A DNA stretch of 64,000 bases from Trichopria drosophilae (Eukaryota; Arthropoda; Insecta; Hymenoptera; Diapriidae), in contig CM059582.1 in NCBI GenBank assembly GCA_030407085.1, positions 90,818,501 to 90,882,500 of the forward strand, given 5' to 3'. The notes beneath the pieces were generated by a model. That model did not search any database, was not told the DNA's origin, and was given only the letters and a program-made list of their open reading frames with translations. A program made the translations under genes and the position numbers. The first letter of the stretch is position 1. Each line of letters starts with the position of its first letter. Below are positions 23,500 to 35,075 of the stretch, piece after piece.

Positions 23500-25850
23500 T
23501 CTTACCTGCGGAAATGTCCGTGTCCCGTCAGGATTTGGGTCACGAAGAAATTTACATCTCCGTGCTCTCTTTCCATCCATGGTCCCAAGTTTCATACCAG
23601 TCGTTCCACTTTGACTTTGTATTTTGTTTCCACCGCTCGTTCCATTCAGTCAACATGTTTTGCCTTTCAATTCCTGCAGCAACATCTCTTCTTTCTTCGT
23701 CACTCGTTCTGTAGATCTTCTGGCGCTCTTTTGCTAGGTGGTCTATGGGAATAACTCCTGCTACCGCGAGGATGGCCTCCTAAGGTACCGTCCCGTAGGC
23801 GCACGCTATTCTCAGTGTTAGCCATGAGGCGGTTGAGCGTAGAGACCCTTGCCTCTGCCTTATGAGCTACTTACTTTATGTGCGTCCAAAACGTCATCTT
23901 GCTGTCTATGCGGACTCCCAGGTATTTATCCTTCTCTTGCGTTCCTGTATGCTGGTTACCCACTGCCATAGGAAACGACATTTCGATCCTTTTCCTTGTC
24001 AAAAGCACGAGTTTTGTCTTGTCGAGTGCTCAACTCAGTCCGTGCTCGATCATCCATTTGTCGATGCGCCTCATCGCTTGGTTCAATGTCATCTGCTCCA
24101 GGTGAGGATCACGCTTTACGATGACTACTGCTACGTGGTCTGCATATGCGTTCATGCTTATTCCCTCCGGCATGGCCAGCTTCGGTAATCCGTCGTAAAC
24201 GGTATTCCATAAGTCTGTTCTTAGAACGGAGTCCTGAGCAACACCTGCAGTTATCTCGCGGTTAATCCATCCTTCTGCTGTCTCATATTTTATATATCTT
24301 TCCCTTAAATAATCACTCGCAATCCTAAATAGGTACGAGGGCACTCCGAAGCCTCTGCAGGCTTTCACGATGTCCCCCCATCCAGCCGAGTTAAAGGCAT
24401 TCTTTACATCCAACGTTGCCAGGAGGAGATCACGTCTGGCTCCGTGGCATATCGGCTATCGTAGATCGACCGTTGCGAAAACCACGGTTTGTGTGCAAGA
24501 CCCCCCGCACGCGCGATTGCTTCTGCCAGTCGAGGTCTGAACAACAGCTCAAAGACCTTCCCCATCGTGTCAAGTAGGCATAAGGGTCTATGGTTGGCTC
24601 GTCCGAGTCTCCTTTACCTTTTGGCAAGAGTATTAATCTTGCAATCTTTCAGTATTTACTGAAATTTCCCGTCCTCAGACATTCGTTGTACATATTCAAG
24701 AGGACACCCGACCCAGATGACTTTCCGGGTTTCAGTGCGGAGATCGCAGAGTTAATCTCCGCCTTACTGAACTCCGGCACCGACTCTTGACGGTAGTGGA
24801 CGGTCTCCTGAACCACCGGATGTGTCGGGAAGAGCACATCGTCAATCCATAGTCTCTCTACCTTTCAGTTCAGGTGGGGCGTAAGACTTCAGCTTCCGGG
24901 TTACTAATTTGTGGCCCAGTCCCCAAGGGTCCATGTCTATATCCTCGCAGAGTTGTCTCCAGCTTCGTCGTTTGCTTTCTTTAATCGCCTTAGTTAAGGT
25001 CTTTCGTGCTGGCTTATATTCCACAGAGAGACCGTCTGTGTTGTGTCTGCCTTTTTCCGGGGCCCGATACATACGTCTTCTGCTCTTTATGCATTCCCTT
25101 CAGAAATGTTCAATTTCATCCGTCCACTAGTGCGTTGCTTTCTTATTCTTCCAGCATGTACTGCGAGGCATCGTCGCATCGCAAAGTCTCTTTATGAGTC
25201 GCGTCGTTTCGTGCACTATCCGCTCTGTCCTACCATGTTCCGGAGTTTCGTCCGGGATCATCTCGATGGGTGCGATGGCACTCATCAGCAGCTCCGATAG
25301 CCGTACGTTGTTTAATTTTGACAGATTTCAGCGGAGGGGCCTCTCTAATGCTCCTCCGACCATATGTCGGCGGCTCTCCACTTCGAACGCTATGTGTTGA
25401 GGATCGCTGGCCGTATAGTCTTCTATCACCCTCCATCGCCGTATCCTTGGTAGCATACTTCCGACACCTGGGTTATATCCGGTATTGATTGTCCGTAACC
25501 TGGTCTTCTCTACGTTGGGGTCTGTCCTATGTTGGCAACCACTAATTCGAGCCTCGCGGCCATCTCCCGTATCGACCGCCCTCTTCTATTCGTTGTGGGC
25601 ATACTCCACGCAATAGCTCGGACTTTAAGGTCACCCTCAACAACGAGTTTCCAGGGATATCTCTCAAGCCATCCTCAAGTTGTTCCAGTTTATCGTCGAA
25701 CTCTCTGGCTGTGCAGTTTGGCGTGAGGTTGACACTGACATATGTCTCTTTGCCCACTTTCGCCCATACATAGTCCGTCCCTGCACCGTACCCATCAATC
25801 CGCGGACCGTTTACCCATATAGCCGATGTGCTCAAAGCATTCGAGAACCA
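23500..25850 (-). pseudogene. LINE ORF2: endonuclease and reverse transcriptase, broken
   Basis: From 25835 an endonuclease portion is visible (SAIWVNGPRIDGYGAGTDYV, then YVSVNLTPNC and REFDDKLEQLEDGL). A linker follows (SWRQLCEDIDMDPWGLGHKL), then PEFSKAEINSAISALKPGKS at 24780, LHTNRGFRNGRSTI near 24480, and the RT core MDVKNAFNSAGW at 24413. The catalytic region reads NAYADHVAVV, with the second Asp of YADD replaced by His. The pieces lie in different frames. The product would nick DNA and prime reverse transcription, but this copy cannot. Confidence 0.8.
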
Positions 25851-25977
25851 TGTCGGCGTCTGGAGGTTTCTACATTGTTCGCTTATTATGAAGACATCTG
25901 CGTTTCGTTCTGTCGCGAAGTGAGGCCATAGAAATTGCGCTGCTTCGCACCTCCCAGGGTCCCCTGTATAACAGTTT

Positions 25978-27100
25978 TCACGTTTTCGTCTTTTTACGCT
26001 CCTCCAGCGCAGCCCTGATTACTGCACACCTGCCGGATCTCGGCAAATGGTCTGATTCCTCGTGTCTTGCCTCAGAGCATAGGAAGTATTTTATGTGTTG
26101 GGCGGTACAGTTCTTTCCAGCGTGGTCGGTCAGAACGCCCTTCCAACAACATTGGCTTCTGTCAGTGCCTTCGCACTCCCGTCGTGTGTGTCCATATCCG
26201 AGACATGGCCATGTCGCTCTAAGGCTAACGCGGCAATTAATCCATCCTATTTTTATTCGCCTCTTCCGAAGCAGCGTCTGAGCTATGCTGTCTTCGACTT
26301 CGCAGACCACCATGAAGACGTCCTGTCTGTTCGGGCCGAAGATACAGATCTTTGGGTCTCCAGACAGTTTCGTTTCTTCGTTAAGAGCCTGTATCACTTC
26401 CTCCTTCTTGCGAAGACTGTCTAAATCCCTGATCTCAAGTTGAACTCTGGTTGTCAGGTCCTTGATCTGTGCTTTATCTCAAGTGTATTTTTTAGAGTCT
26501 TCTGGAAGTCCAGTCTATCGACCATCGCACCGCGTCCGCATCAATACACCGCCGACTGTAGTTTTACGGTACCTCCTAATTTGTACCTTCGACTCATTAG
26601 GGTCAATTGTCGCTTTGAGCTTTGAAATAAGAATCATGCCATCTCTGGTTCTTCCATGAGTATTTTCCGAATCTATTTGCGGCCCTTCCGCATCAATCTT
26701 TCTTCTCTTTGGGGTTTCTGTCATGCCGTTGCATCTGCCGGCCTCTTTAACGGACGGAGAACCGGGCTGTCGCCGGATTATTTCCCGCGGTTCGTTGCTC
26801 ATTTAAAAGCGTCGGCGCAGCCTTCAAGATATCGCTTTCATAACATACGACTTCTGTCGCATCTATCCTTTCTCCTTCCCTAATGATTTGTCGTATTCCA
26901 TCTGTCAGCAGATCTACATATTGAAGGATTTTCTCCACGTTATCCTTGACATGCTTCGAGTTATTCTTCAGCATGAATTCTGCATCATGGATACACTGAC
27001 GAATAATTTGGCAATGATATCCAGCTATTTCTCGGCCAGTTTTTCGAACCGTCTATTTCGTGCTACATCTATTGGATCAGTTGGGGGAGCTACTAGTCCC
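25978..27100 (-). pseudogene. LINE ORF1 with CCHC zinc knuckles, broken
   Basis: Frames from about 27000 down to 25978 give a charged N-terminal region (KRRKIDAEGPQIDSEN) and, near the end, three zinc-knuckle remnants. These are CLGYGHTRREC (first Cys lost to Trp), CWKGVLTDHAGKNC and FLCSEARHEESDHLPRSGRC, followed by AALEERKK. ORF1 proteins of this type bind the element's RNA. Frameshifts separate the parts. Confidence 0.75.
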
Positions 27101-27960
27101 TCTTCCGCATCCTGCTCTTGGCTTATCATTGCCCTACACTCAGTCAAGTTCGGGTACTTTCCACTCTGTAATTCAGCCTTTCGTGGATCTTGTTGTCTAC
27201 AAGTTGCAGACGCGCGTCCCTTATCCAGCATTCCGTCCTCTGTTTCCCTACAGCCTGGTTTTTGTTTTCTTCGTTATAATCCATACTTTGTTGTTCACCA
27301 GCGCATCGTGTGCAGAGGGGCGGGTTGGTATAGGCTGAGAACGGGTACACCCACCGCTACGTGCCTCCCGAGGGATCGCATGCAGCCGACCCCAGTACTC
27401 CGAGGCCCAGCTACCACTTGGCCAGTCCCGAAATACCAGACGGTCCGGACTCGTCCGAAGCAGTGCAGGTTCCGACCCCTGCACTCGCTGCACATTTCCT
27501 GAGCACGGTCCCGAAGGGCCCGGCCTCTGATCCCTGCTTCAGCTACCACCTCGGCAGAGCAAGCTCACATCAACCCCCGCCGTGCCAGCGGAAAACAGCA
27601 CCGACACAGCTCGGATCACTCCCAGTGGGCTGAAGCAGAGAACGCTCTATCCATCCTCTCTTACTCAAATGGACGGGCCACCGCTCCATTTGAGGGACCG
27701 CTTCTCCGTCGTCTCCAGTATTTCCCGAACCAATTGGCTGGAACAGGCAACCCTGTCTGCAATCGCGGATAAGTTCCAGTTTTTAAACCGGAACTTCCCC
27801 GGGCTTTGGCCCATGCACTCACTTTAGGTTGCCCGTTTATAGGGTGGAACCCCCACTCACACTAGAGACCGTCTATAGGGGTCCCACACACGCCTCAGGA
27901 AAGCCAAGAAACTTATCTCCCCACCAGCGACACGGTCATGCGATCCCCAGAGGAGATGAA

Positions 27961-28574
27961 GAATGTGTTACATCTATTTGAAATTACCAATCGCATTTGA
28001 TGACCTAGCAAACGAAAATTCAATGAAATTCATTGAGTAATTTTGAATAAATCTCAATAGATTTGAATTGGTTTTCTTAATCACTAAATATCAATAGAAA
28101 TTTATTCAACAAAGCTGTAACCAATAATTTTCTATTGTTTTAAAATCATTGATTTCAGTACGTGCTTATTATATTATTGAGATTCATTCAATTTCATTGG
28201 CTTCCGCATTTTTAATGATTTTCAATAAATAAAAATTTTATTATTATTACATCGTAACAAGGAAATATTATTGCTAACACATAAATTGTAGTAATTTTCT
28301 AGTACCAAGGTGTAAACCTGATAAAGTTGGAAAAATTTATATTTATTAATTAAAGTCTGTAGATTAGACTATCTTAAGGGAGTACCATTAAGTAGTAATC
28401 AAAGCTTAAAATAATTTAAATTAAAAAGTTCCAGTTCATTTTTTTTAATTGGGGCTTCATAAAGGCAATTCTAACCATTGTTTACTATCTTCTAAAAAGA
28501 ATTGAAAACAATTAACGAGAATTTTTTGCAATACATGATTTTTCAATATTGGAGAAAATTCTCGGTCAATTCTC
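27961..28574. other. Gene-free AT-rich stretch
   Basis: Rich in CAAT/ATTG words (many ATTTGAAT, AATCATTGATTT) with no gene. Confidence 0.5.
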
Positions 28575-29748
28575 GACAAAGGACCCCGCAGGAAATCATA
28601 GGGAAATGGCTCTCAGTCGAATGTCCTGCAATTGGGACAAATGATAGTTCACATAATGTAGATCAAAAGTGTCCATAGGCCCGAAGTCCCTAGATGGCTA
28701 GTTTTTGAGTTACAGCCACTTGAAACTATCAATTTTCGCAAATTTCAGAATGGTGATCCTCGACTCTTCGGTCGAGCGCACCTTATTCTCAGTGAAGTAT
28801 GGTCAAGGATATATATATATATATAAGATATATAATCTTTCATTATATGTAATCTATATACAACTGTTTTAAGTTATATATAGTTATATACAATTTTAGC
28901 GTATAGTTTGTCTATTATACAGGGTCATCGAAAAGTATCGGACCCCCCTAATATCTTCAGTTAGAATGCACTTAGGAGAAAATGTCCAATAGCAAAGTTG
29001 TATGGTTTCAAGCGGGGAGTAAGATGATGACCTTGACTTTGACCTTGACCATGTCCTTCAAGGTCATTTCAAGGTCAATCTTATTTTTTTAAATAGAACC
29101 CCCTACATTTGATTGCATATTCTTATAGCTTATCTCGAGAGCTTTCCAAAACACTATAATAAAATATTTTTTTATTAAGTACTTTTTGAGTTATAAAGGT
29201 TTGAAGTTAACAATTTTTTGACACAAAATGTAGAATATCTTGTAAAATATTATTTAGTTTTCAGTAATCATAACCTTAATACTTTTGTGCGCGGAATAAT
29301 GAGACCAATTAATTGGTTTAAAGAAAATACATTAATCGGATCCTCCTAATATTTTCAGTAAGAATGCATTTCAAACCTTTATAACTCAAAAAGTACTTAA
29401 TAAAAAAATATTTTATTATAGTGTTTTGGAAAGCTCTCGAGATAAGCTATAAGAATATGCAATCAAATGTAGGGGGTTCTATTTAAAAAAATAAGATTGA
29501 CCTTGAAATGACCTTGAAGGACATGGTCAAGGTCAAAGTCAAGGTCATCATCTTACTCCCCGCTTGAAACCATACAACTTTGCTATTGGACATTTTCTCC
29601 TAAGTTCATTCTAACTGAAGATATTAGGGGGTCCGATACTTTTCGATGACCCTGTATGTCTGTATATTTTATTAACATACTAATTATTATGTAATTATAT
29701 AACTTAAAACAGTTGTATATAGATTACATATAATGACAGATTATATAT

Positions 29749-29791
<43 letters not shown>

Positions 29792-30023
29792 TTGACCGTA
29801 CTTCACTGAGCATAAGGTGCGCTCGACCGAAGAGTCGAGGATCACCATTCTGCAATTCGCGAAAATTGGCAGTTTCAAGTGGCTGTAACTCAAAAACTAG
29901 CCATCTAGGGACTTCGGGCCTATGGACACTTCTAATCTACATTATATGAACTACCATTTGCCCCAATTTCAGGACATTCGACTGAGAGCCGTTTCCCTAT
30001 GATTTCCTGCGGGGTCCTTTCTT
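28575..30023. repeat. 1.45-kb palindrome
   Basis: Left arm (about 28575-29205) and right arm (about 29371-30023) are inverted copies from GGACCCCGCAGGAAATCATA to its complement at 30017. They share CTAGATGGCTAGTTTTTGAG, the TATA-rich stretch and the inner MITE. Arms are about 630-650 bp with a 165-bp spacer. The TA microsatellite is longer in the right arm (about 29745-29790). Confidence 0.9.
28917..29657. mobile_element. Palindromic MITE with ACAGGGTC ends
   Basis: 741-bp centre of the palindrome, bounded by ATACAGGGTCATCGAAAAG and its complement, with 286-bp arms. TA next to CAGGG suggests a Tc1/mariner-type target. A half copy lies at 46657-46965, so this is an independent repeat family. 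It is unusually rich in the direct/inverted word AAGGTCA. Confidence 0.8.
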
Positions 30024-30391
30024 TGATTTTTTCTTAAGAGAGCATAAAAAATTGATAGAATTGCCTTTATGAAACTCAAATTGTGAAAATTCGATTCAGT
30101 AATTTTTAATTTCGATTTTTTCATTACTACTTTCTTCTAAATTGATTTAAAAATTTCGGTGAACATAAAAACACATTTTTTTTAAATTACGGATGGATTT
30201 AAATAAATTAAATTTAAAAAAGTAATTTATGTAATTCGGTGCGTGAAGTTAGTGCGTGAAATGAAATTCGCCATGCCTGAAGTGCTACTACACACACTAG
30301 ATAGTTTTAGGAGTGCGTGAAATAAAATTTCAATTGTTGATCTCATTACCACTACAATACCACGATTGGCGCAGCAAATTAGCGGACCGGT
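30024..30391. other. Upstream region of the Crypton-like gene
   Basis: No gene. Contains two GTGCGTGAARTRAAATT words (about 30260 and 30313), possible element-specific sites. Confidence 0.4.
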
Positions 30392-30399
30392 TATAAATA
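30392..30399 (+). promoter_or_regulatory. Possible TATA box of the Crypton-like gene
   Basis: TATAAATA lies 99 bp before the ATG at 30498. No convincing initiator was found at the expected spacing. Confidence 0.3.
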
Positions 30400-30497
30400 C
30401 GATTACTGTGGTAGGGAACTGCTTAATACCAAATATCGTCCATTTGGCCATACATCAGTTCGTTCGTCATCAGAACATAGTAAAGTGATAAATAATA

Positions 30498-31754
30498 ATG
30501 ATTGTGCCCACCCGGGATGCGGAAGTAATTCCTCAAGATGTAATAAATTTAGCAAATCTCACATCCAACGATCTTTTGCCAGAAAAATCGAAGATAATAT
30601 ACGACAAAACATACGAAACCTTTACAAACTGGATGAAAGCTAAGCAAACAAACTCGTTTTGCGGAGTTGTACTTTTAGCATACTTTAAAGAATATTCCAG
30701 TGATAACCTTCCATCAATAATGTGGGCTAAATATTCCATGTTAATAACTATGATTAGTTTAAAACATAATATTGATATAAGTGCTTATAAGTACGGAACT
30801 TTTTGAAAAAACAAAATGCTGGACACAAACCAAAAAAATCAAGAGTCTTTTCTGCAAACGAACTTAAAAAATGTCTCGAAGAAGCCCCTAACGATCAATT
30901 TTTAGATATGAAGGTAAGTTCATGGGAAATCAATAAATTCTTATGTTATCCGAAACACCGCTCTATAGTTTTAAAAAATCTGGTAATTTTAACGGTAAAA
31001 ATAAAAAAATATTTATAAAAAAATAAAAATATTTATATTTAAAATAATATTTTCTTTCGTGGGAATATAGGTAAATATAAAAATAATAAATGATTGCAAT
31101 GTTTACAGGTAGTGGCCATTCTCGGTATTACGGGCGCTTGTAGACGGGACGAGATTCATAAGATGACAGCGAACGATCTAATAAACAAGGAAACTCATAT
31201 AGAAGTGACAATTCCTGAAACAAAGACCAACATCGTTAGGACTTTTGCCATTAACAATCCACTTCGTCATACGATTAAAAAATATTTGGATCTAAGACCA
31301 TGCAAGTGTACTCCTACAAGACTGATGTTGAATTTCCGAAAAGATAAATGCACTGTGCAGAATATTGGCATAAATAAAATAGGAGCAATGCCTTCTAAAA
31401 TTTCCGAATTTGGCGGAACCATCATTATACACCGGGCATTCGTTTCGACGTACTTCGGCAACATTGCTCGCAGATAATTGGGCTTCTGTCACGATACTCC
31501 AACGACATGGTGGTTGGAAATCGCCGCAAAGAGCAGAAAGTTATGTCGAAAAATCAATGACAAATAAAAGAAAAATTTGTAGACAAATTACAAATACGAT
31601 CGTTACAGAAGACGCTAGCAAAGACGATTCAACTAAAGAGCCACAATGCAAGAGAAACAAATCAAATGTAAACATTGAACCCACTTCATCGACCTCTACA
31701 GTTGCTAGCCATATTGCGATGCATATAAACGTCGATAAATGCTGCATTCAATAG
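30498..31754 (+). pseudogene. Crypton-like tyrosine recombinase, intron-containing, two frameshifts
   Basis: The N-terminal SAM-like helical part starts MIVPTRDAEVIPQDV. A consensus intron, 30914-31108 (AAG|GTAAGT to TTTACAG), joins in phase 0 to the catalytic domain. Recombinase landmarks are visible: Arg I in GITGACRRDEI, the H-x-x-R box in GHSFRRTSATLL, HGGW in LQRHGGWKS, and the nucleophile Tyr in AESYVEKS. A basic, Ser/Thr-rich tail ends before TAG at about 31754. One base is missing in a T-run at about 30803, and a second frame change lies near 31410. Intact, it would excise and integrate DNA without a DDE mechanism. DIRS-type origin is less likely because no RT or RNase H is nearby. 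Confidence 0.8.
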
Positions 31755-32261
31755 TTAATTGTTTAATAATTAAAAATGTTGTTTATTATTTTCCATGGTT
31801 TACAAAAATGTATATATAATTTAGAGAAATTTAATTTTCGCGTTGAAATTAAAATTCGGTTTGTAATTACAAATGTTGTTTATTATTTTCCAACAAGTGG
31901 TTCAAATATATGTACGTTTATTTTTTTATATGTAAATTTGATTTTTGTATTGAAATTTAAATCAAAATATAAATATAAAAAGATTTTACAATTCTGCGTA
32001 TAATAAACACTACCTATATCATCACATTTATTTATTTATTTGAATATTCGTTAGTGTCACTACTCAAGAACGAATTTCTTTGACTCATTAAAATTCGCTA
32101 AATTAATTTAAACATTCAAAAAAAGTTTGGTGAACAGAAAAACGTATTTCCGAAATAATTACGCATGGATTTTAAAAAATTCCATTCCTTTTCGAGTATA
32201 AAATTTGTTTGAATTGTGATCGAGGAAAATGACCAATTTAAAAACTACGTTACCGTTATTA
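31755..32261. other. Gene-free AT-rich stretch
   Basis: Two diverged copies of an AATGTTGTTTATTATTTTCC segment (31773 and 31873) lie downstream of the recombinase. No gene. Confidence 0.5.
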
Positions 32262-32703
32262 AGGTTATTGTTTAAGTTGTGCTAGCGTAAATTTTTACTG
32301 TTTCCGAAATCAGCTTGTTATTGCATTGCATCATAATTGCCAACATTGATCATTTAAAGTTCTATATTTTTACCGAATGTTCGAAATTTCTGACGATTTT
32401 AACCTCATTATAAGCGTCCAGTCATTCGAAGAAAAGCATCTGACTGTTTCGAAACATCCTTCCCGGCAATATCGATTTGGATTTTCAACTGTCACCAGAC
32501 CACGTGTTCAATGTGAAGCAGTCGACATTCACAAGTTCACCAATTGTCTCGTTGGGGAGAAAGTCCCTAAAATAAATAAACTTTCAAATTCAACTTGCAA
32601 AGGAACCATACCTTGCTGAAAATTAATTTTTGCGCCATCGGCATCAGAAAAAAAATCTTCATCATGGTATACCTTTTATGCGCTATTGCAACAACACCCT
32701 GTA
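32262..32703 (+). repeat. Dispersed repeat copy 2, uninterrupted
   Basis: Same family and orientation as 22600-23270, ending ACAACACCCTGTATAT at about 32703. It lacks the SINE, giving the empty site (TTGCATCATAATTGCC). Confidence 0.8.
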
Positions 32704-33561
32704 TATCTCATCAATATAATATTAATTTTAAAGACTACGTTACTAGTTTCTTCCACAGTAAATTATTTGCATAAAGTAATGTTGGTTTCTTATATTGATA
32801 AAATATATTTATATTTTTAAAAAATAGTAGTGAATAATTATTAATTGAATTTTAAATTACCAAATATTGTTGAAGGCACATCCCGATTTTAAATTAATTT
32901 AACCAAATTCTTGATTGGCTGGTGCATATGACAGTACCCTTACATGCGAGAAAGTGCCGATGCTATCTACTAAAACTCCTGATAGTTTAGTCGAAAAGTC
33001 TGTATTACGCAATACGTAGATTCGGCGTATGTCTTCGCGGCTTTGCCTGGCGCTCGTAGCGCCATTCAGCGGTACACCACTTAACAACTTTCTAGTTAGC
33101 CACGGTACACAGTTTTTCTCTCGTCCCAGCAGGGTTTGTCTCATCTTCTGGATCCCTGCTGGAACCCGCCCGGAACCCGAGGAGAAGTCGAGACGATTCT
33201 ACTCGAGAGCAATTTGAATTTCGCAAATCCGATCTCAACATATTCCTGACCAGCAACTCCAAAAACTAATGTATGAACAATTTTTAGAGAAATTGAAACA
33301 TTTCAAAAATATTCGGAACACCATATTTAGTTCCAACCATCCCGATATACAAATTTTTTTAAAAATTGAATTATTCTGAACGTTTCCGTCCTCCATATTT
33401 CATCCGATATCGCGAATTTCAAAAATAGCATTTCGTTATTTTTAAATTCAATTTTTTCAAACGTACGTTTTAAAGTGTAGAGTCCGCACTGTAAAACAGG
33501 TTATTTCAAGACCCCAGCGTCTCATTTTAAGACACATCTAGTGCGTAAAACGCTAAAAGTG
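32704..33561. other. Gene-free; target repeat of the gypsy insertion
   Basis: No supported gene; a short minus frame at 32899-33144 has no recognisable features. From about 33470 the sequence (AAAACAGGTTATTTCAAGAC, AAGACACATCTAG) pairs with inverted words just beyond the far LTR (GATAAGACACCTGTTTT near 44863), so the gypsy element probably landed in a small foldback repeat. Confidence 0.4.
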
Positions 33562-33565
33562 TCTC

Positions 33566-34555
33566 TGTTACGATAGTAACGGAATTTATTTTATGGTCCG
33601 GGATACCTTCACTATTCCTATACAGGAATTCGCAAAAAAAAATAGAAATGAAATGATACCTGAGTCTATCTAAATATCTGGACGACACAACACTAAAAAA
33701 AACTCACCACACACGTTCGAATTTATTTATTATTATTTATTTAACTAAAACAATTATCGCGAAATATTTCTTACCTCGATAATCTATTAGCACTTTAATT
33801 TCATAGCTAAATTACACAAACTATGTCGCTTGCTATTTCTGGATGTAGTCAGGTCCGACTCTAGAAATTAACTGCTTGACAGTTGACACATTCAACTTTT
33901 CGTCAAGTCAGAATATCATCCTTGCACACTTACAAAGTACATACACACGATAAATAATATAATACATAAACAGATATACCGAAGACTCACGCATTTACAC
34001 ACACAAATACGACCTACAACCTATACAATGATACATACATATTATGTTACACAATTACATAAATTTATTTTATTTGTATAACTAATTACTAATTATTAAT
34101 ATTATTATATTGGAATGGAATAAATCCAAAATACTATTTAGTATTAAAAATCCCAATATAATAATATGTTCTTTTTAATTAAAATATAAAATTAGAAATT
34201 GTCGATTTAATAATTGTATGAAAATTATAATAGTCACTGAAAAGAAATAGTCTATTTCTTGGAATCGCATTAGGCCGGTGAGCGTATGCATGTGTCGCGC
34301 GTAGTTGTGATCCGGTTCATTTGTATTAGAGAATACTTATTTCTATTTCGTTCTCAAATAGAAATTCTATTACTATTTAATTATTTTAAATTTTATAAAA
34401 CTATAATCCCTTTTTACATTGCATTAGAACGGAATAATCCACAATACCGTTCAGTATTAATTTGTCTAATGCAATGAAATTAGATATATTATAATAAATG
34501 AAAATGAAATAAAATATTTATATAATAAAATTTAAAAATTATACGGATCATAACA
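33566..34555 (-). repeat. 3' LTR
   Basis: Bounded by TGTTACGATAG in plus orientation and GGATCATAACA (ends TGTTA/TAACA). Compared with the other LTR I saw differences near 33628 (C for T), 33822 (C for A) and 34320 (T for C). The short frame inside (from 34286) is an LTR by-product. Confidence 0.95.
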
Positions 34556-34568
34556 CTCCTCCCTTCTT
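34556..34568 (-). promoter_or_regulatory. Polypurine tract
   Basis: The minus strand reads AAGAAGGGAGGAG, 13 purines abutting the 3' LTR. It would prime plus-strand DNA synthesis in reverse transcription. Confidence 0.85.
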
Positions 34569-35075
34569 AAAAAAATGATCACCGTCCTCGGTGATTCACT
34601 GTTGATGAGGCTGGAATTGAATCATAATATAGTCATGAACGGCTACTAATGCCACAATGTTAAACATTTCATGTTATGACATATTACAATATTTTGTTGT
34701 TTTCACTGAAAGGGAAGCAGATGATCATTAATGTGTTCATAAATATCGATAAAATCTTTGGAGTCAACGGCAAATGCTACAATTTAAATATTAAGAGTGA
34801 TTCTGAGGATAAATGAAAATATGTGAGCATAACAAAGATCATTGATGAATAAAATAACATATATATATCAAATACCAGAATTTTTAATAATTACTTAATT
34901 TAGACAAATTTAAAAAGAAAAAAAAAAAATCGACCGTCAATAGGTTATTTTTTATCGTTCTCCTGGACCTAAAAAAAAAGAAAAAAAAAATATAAATAAA
35001 TTATAATTAACATGTAAATATATTAGATTATGAATAATCAACAATGCTAATGCATTAGTTATCTAATATATTTAC
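34569..35075 (-). other. 3' untranslated region of the gypsy element
   Basis: AT-rich, with A-runs near 34920 and 34970. No coding sequence between the LRR gene stop and the polypurine tract. Confidence 0.6.

Larger units (their letters stand above)
23276..27960 (-). mobile_element. Decayed R1-like non-LTR retrotransposon
   Basis: About 4.7 kb of comparatively GC-rich sequence read on the minus strand. In order it has a 5' leader (about 27960-27100), an ORF1 with zinc knuckles, an ORF2 with apurinic-type endonuclease and reverse transcriptase, a 3' untranslated region with TCACGGCAAGGGGAGAGCGG, and an A-rich 3' end at about 23280 against the end of the dispersed repeat. Frames are broken many times. 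Clade placement (R1/LOA-like) is by overall motif style, not by tree. Confidence 0.8.

Noticed and set aside
23242..27827. Many plus-strand frames of 60-200 codons
   Set aside because: They are antisense shadows of the GC-rich LINE read on the minus strand.
34286..34477. 63-codon frame, also at 44541-44732
   Set aside because: The two are the same LTR segment in both LTRs; no protein features.
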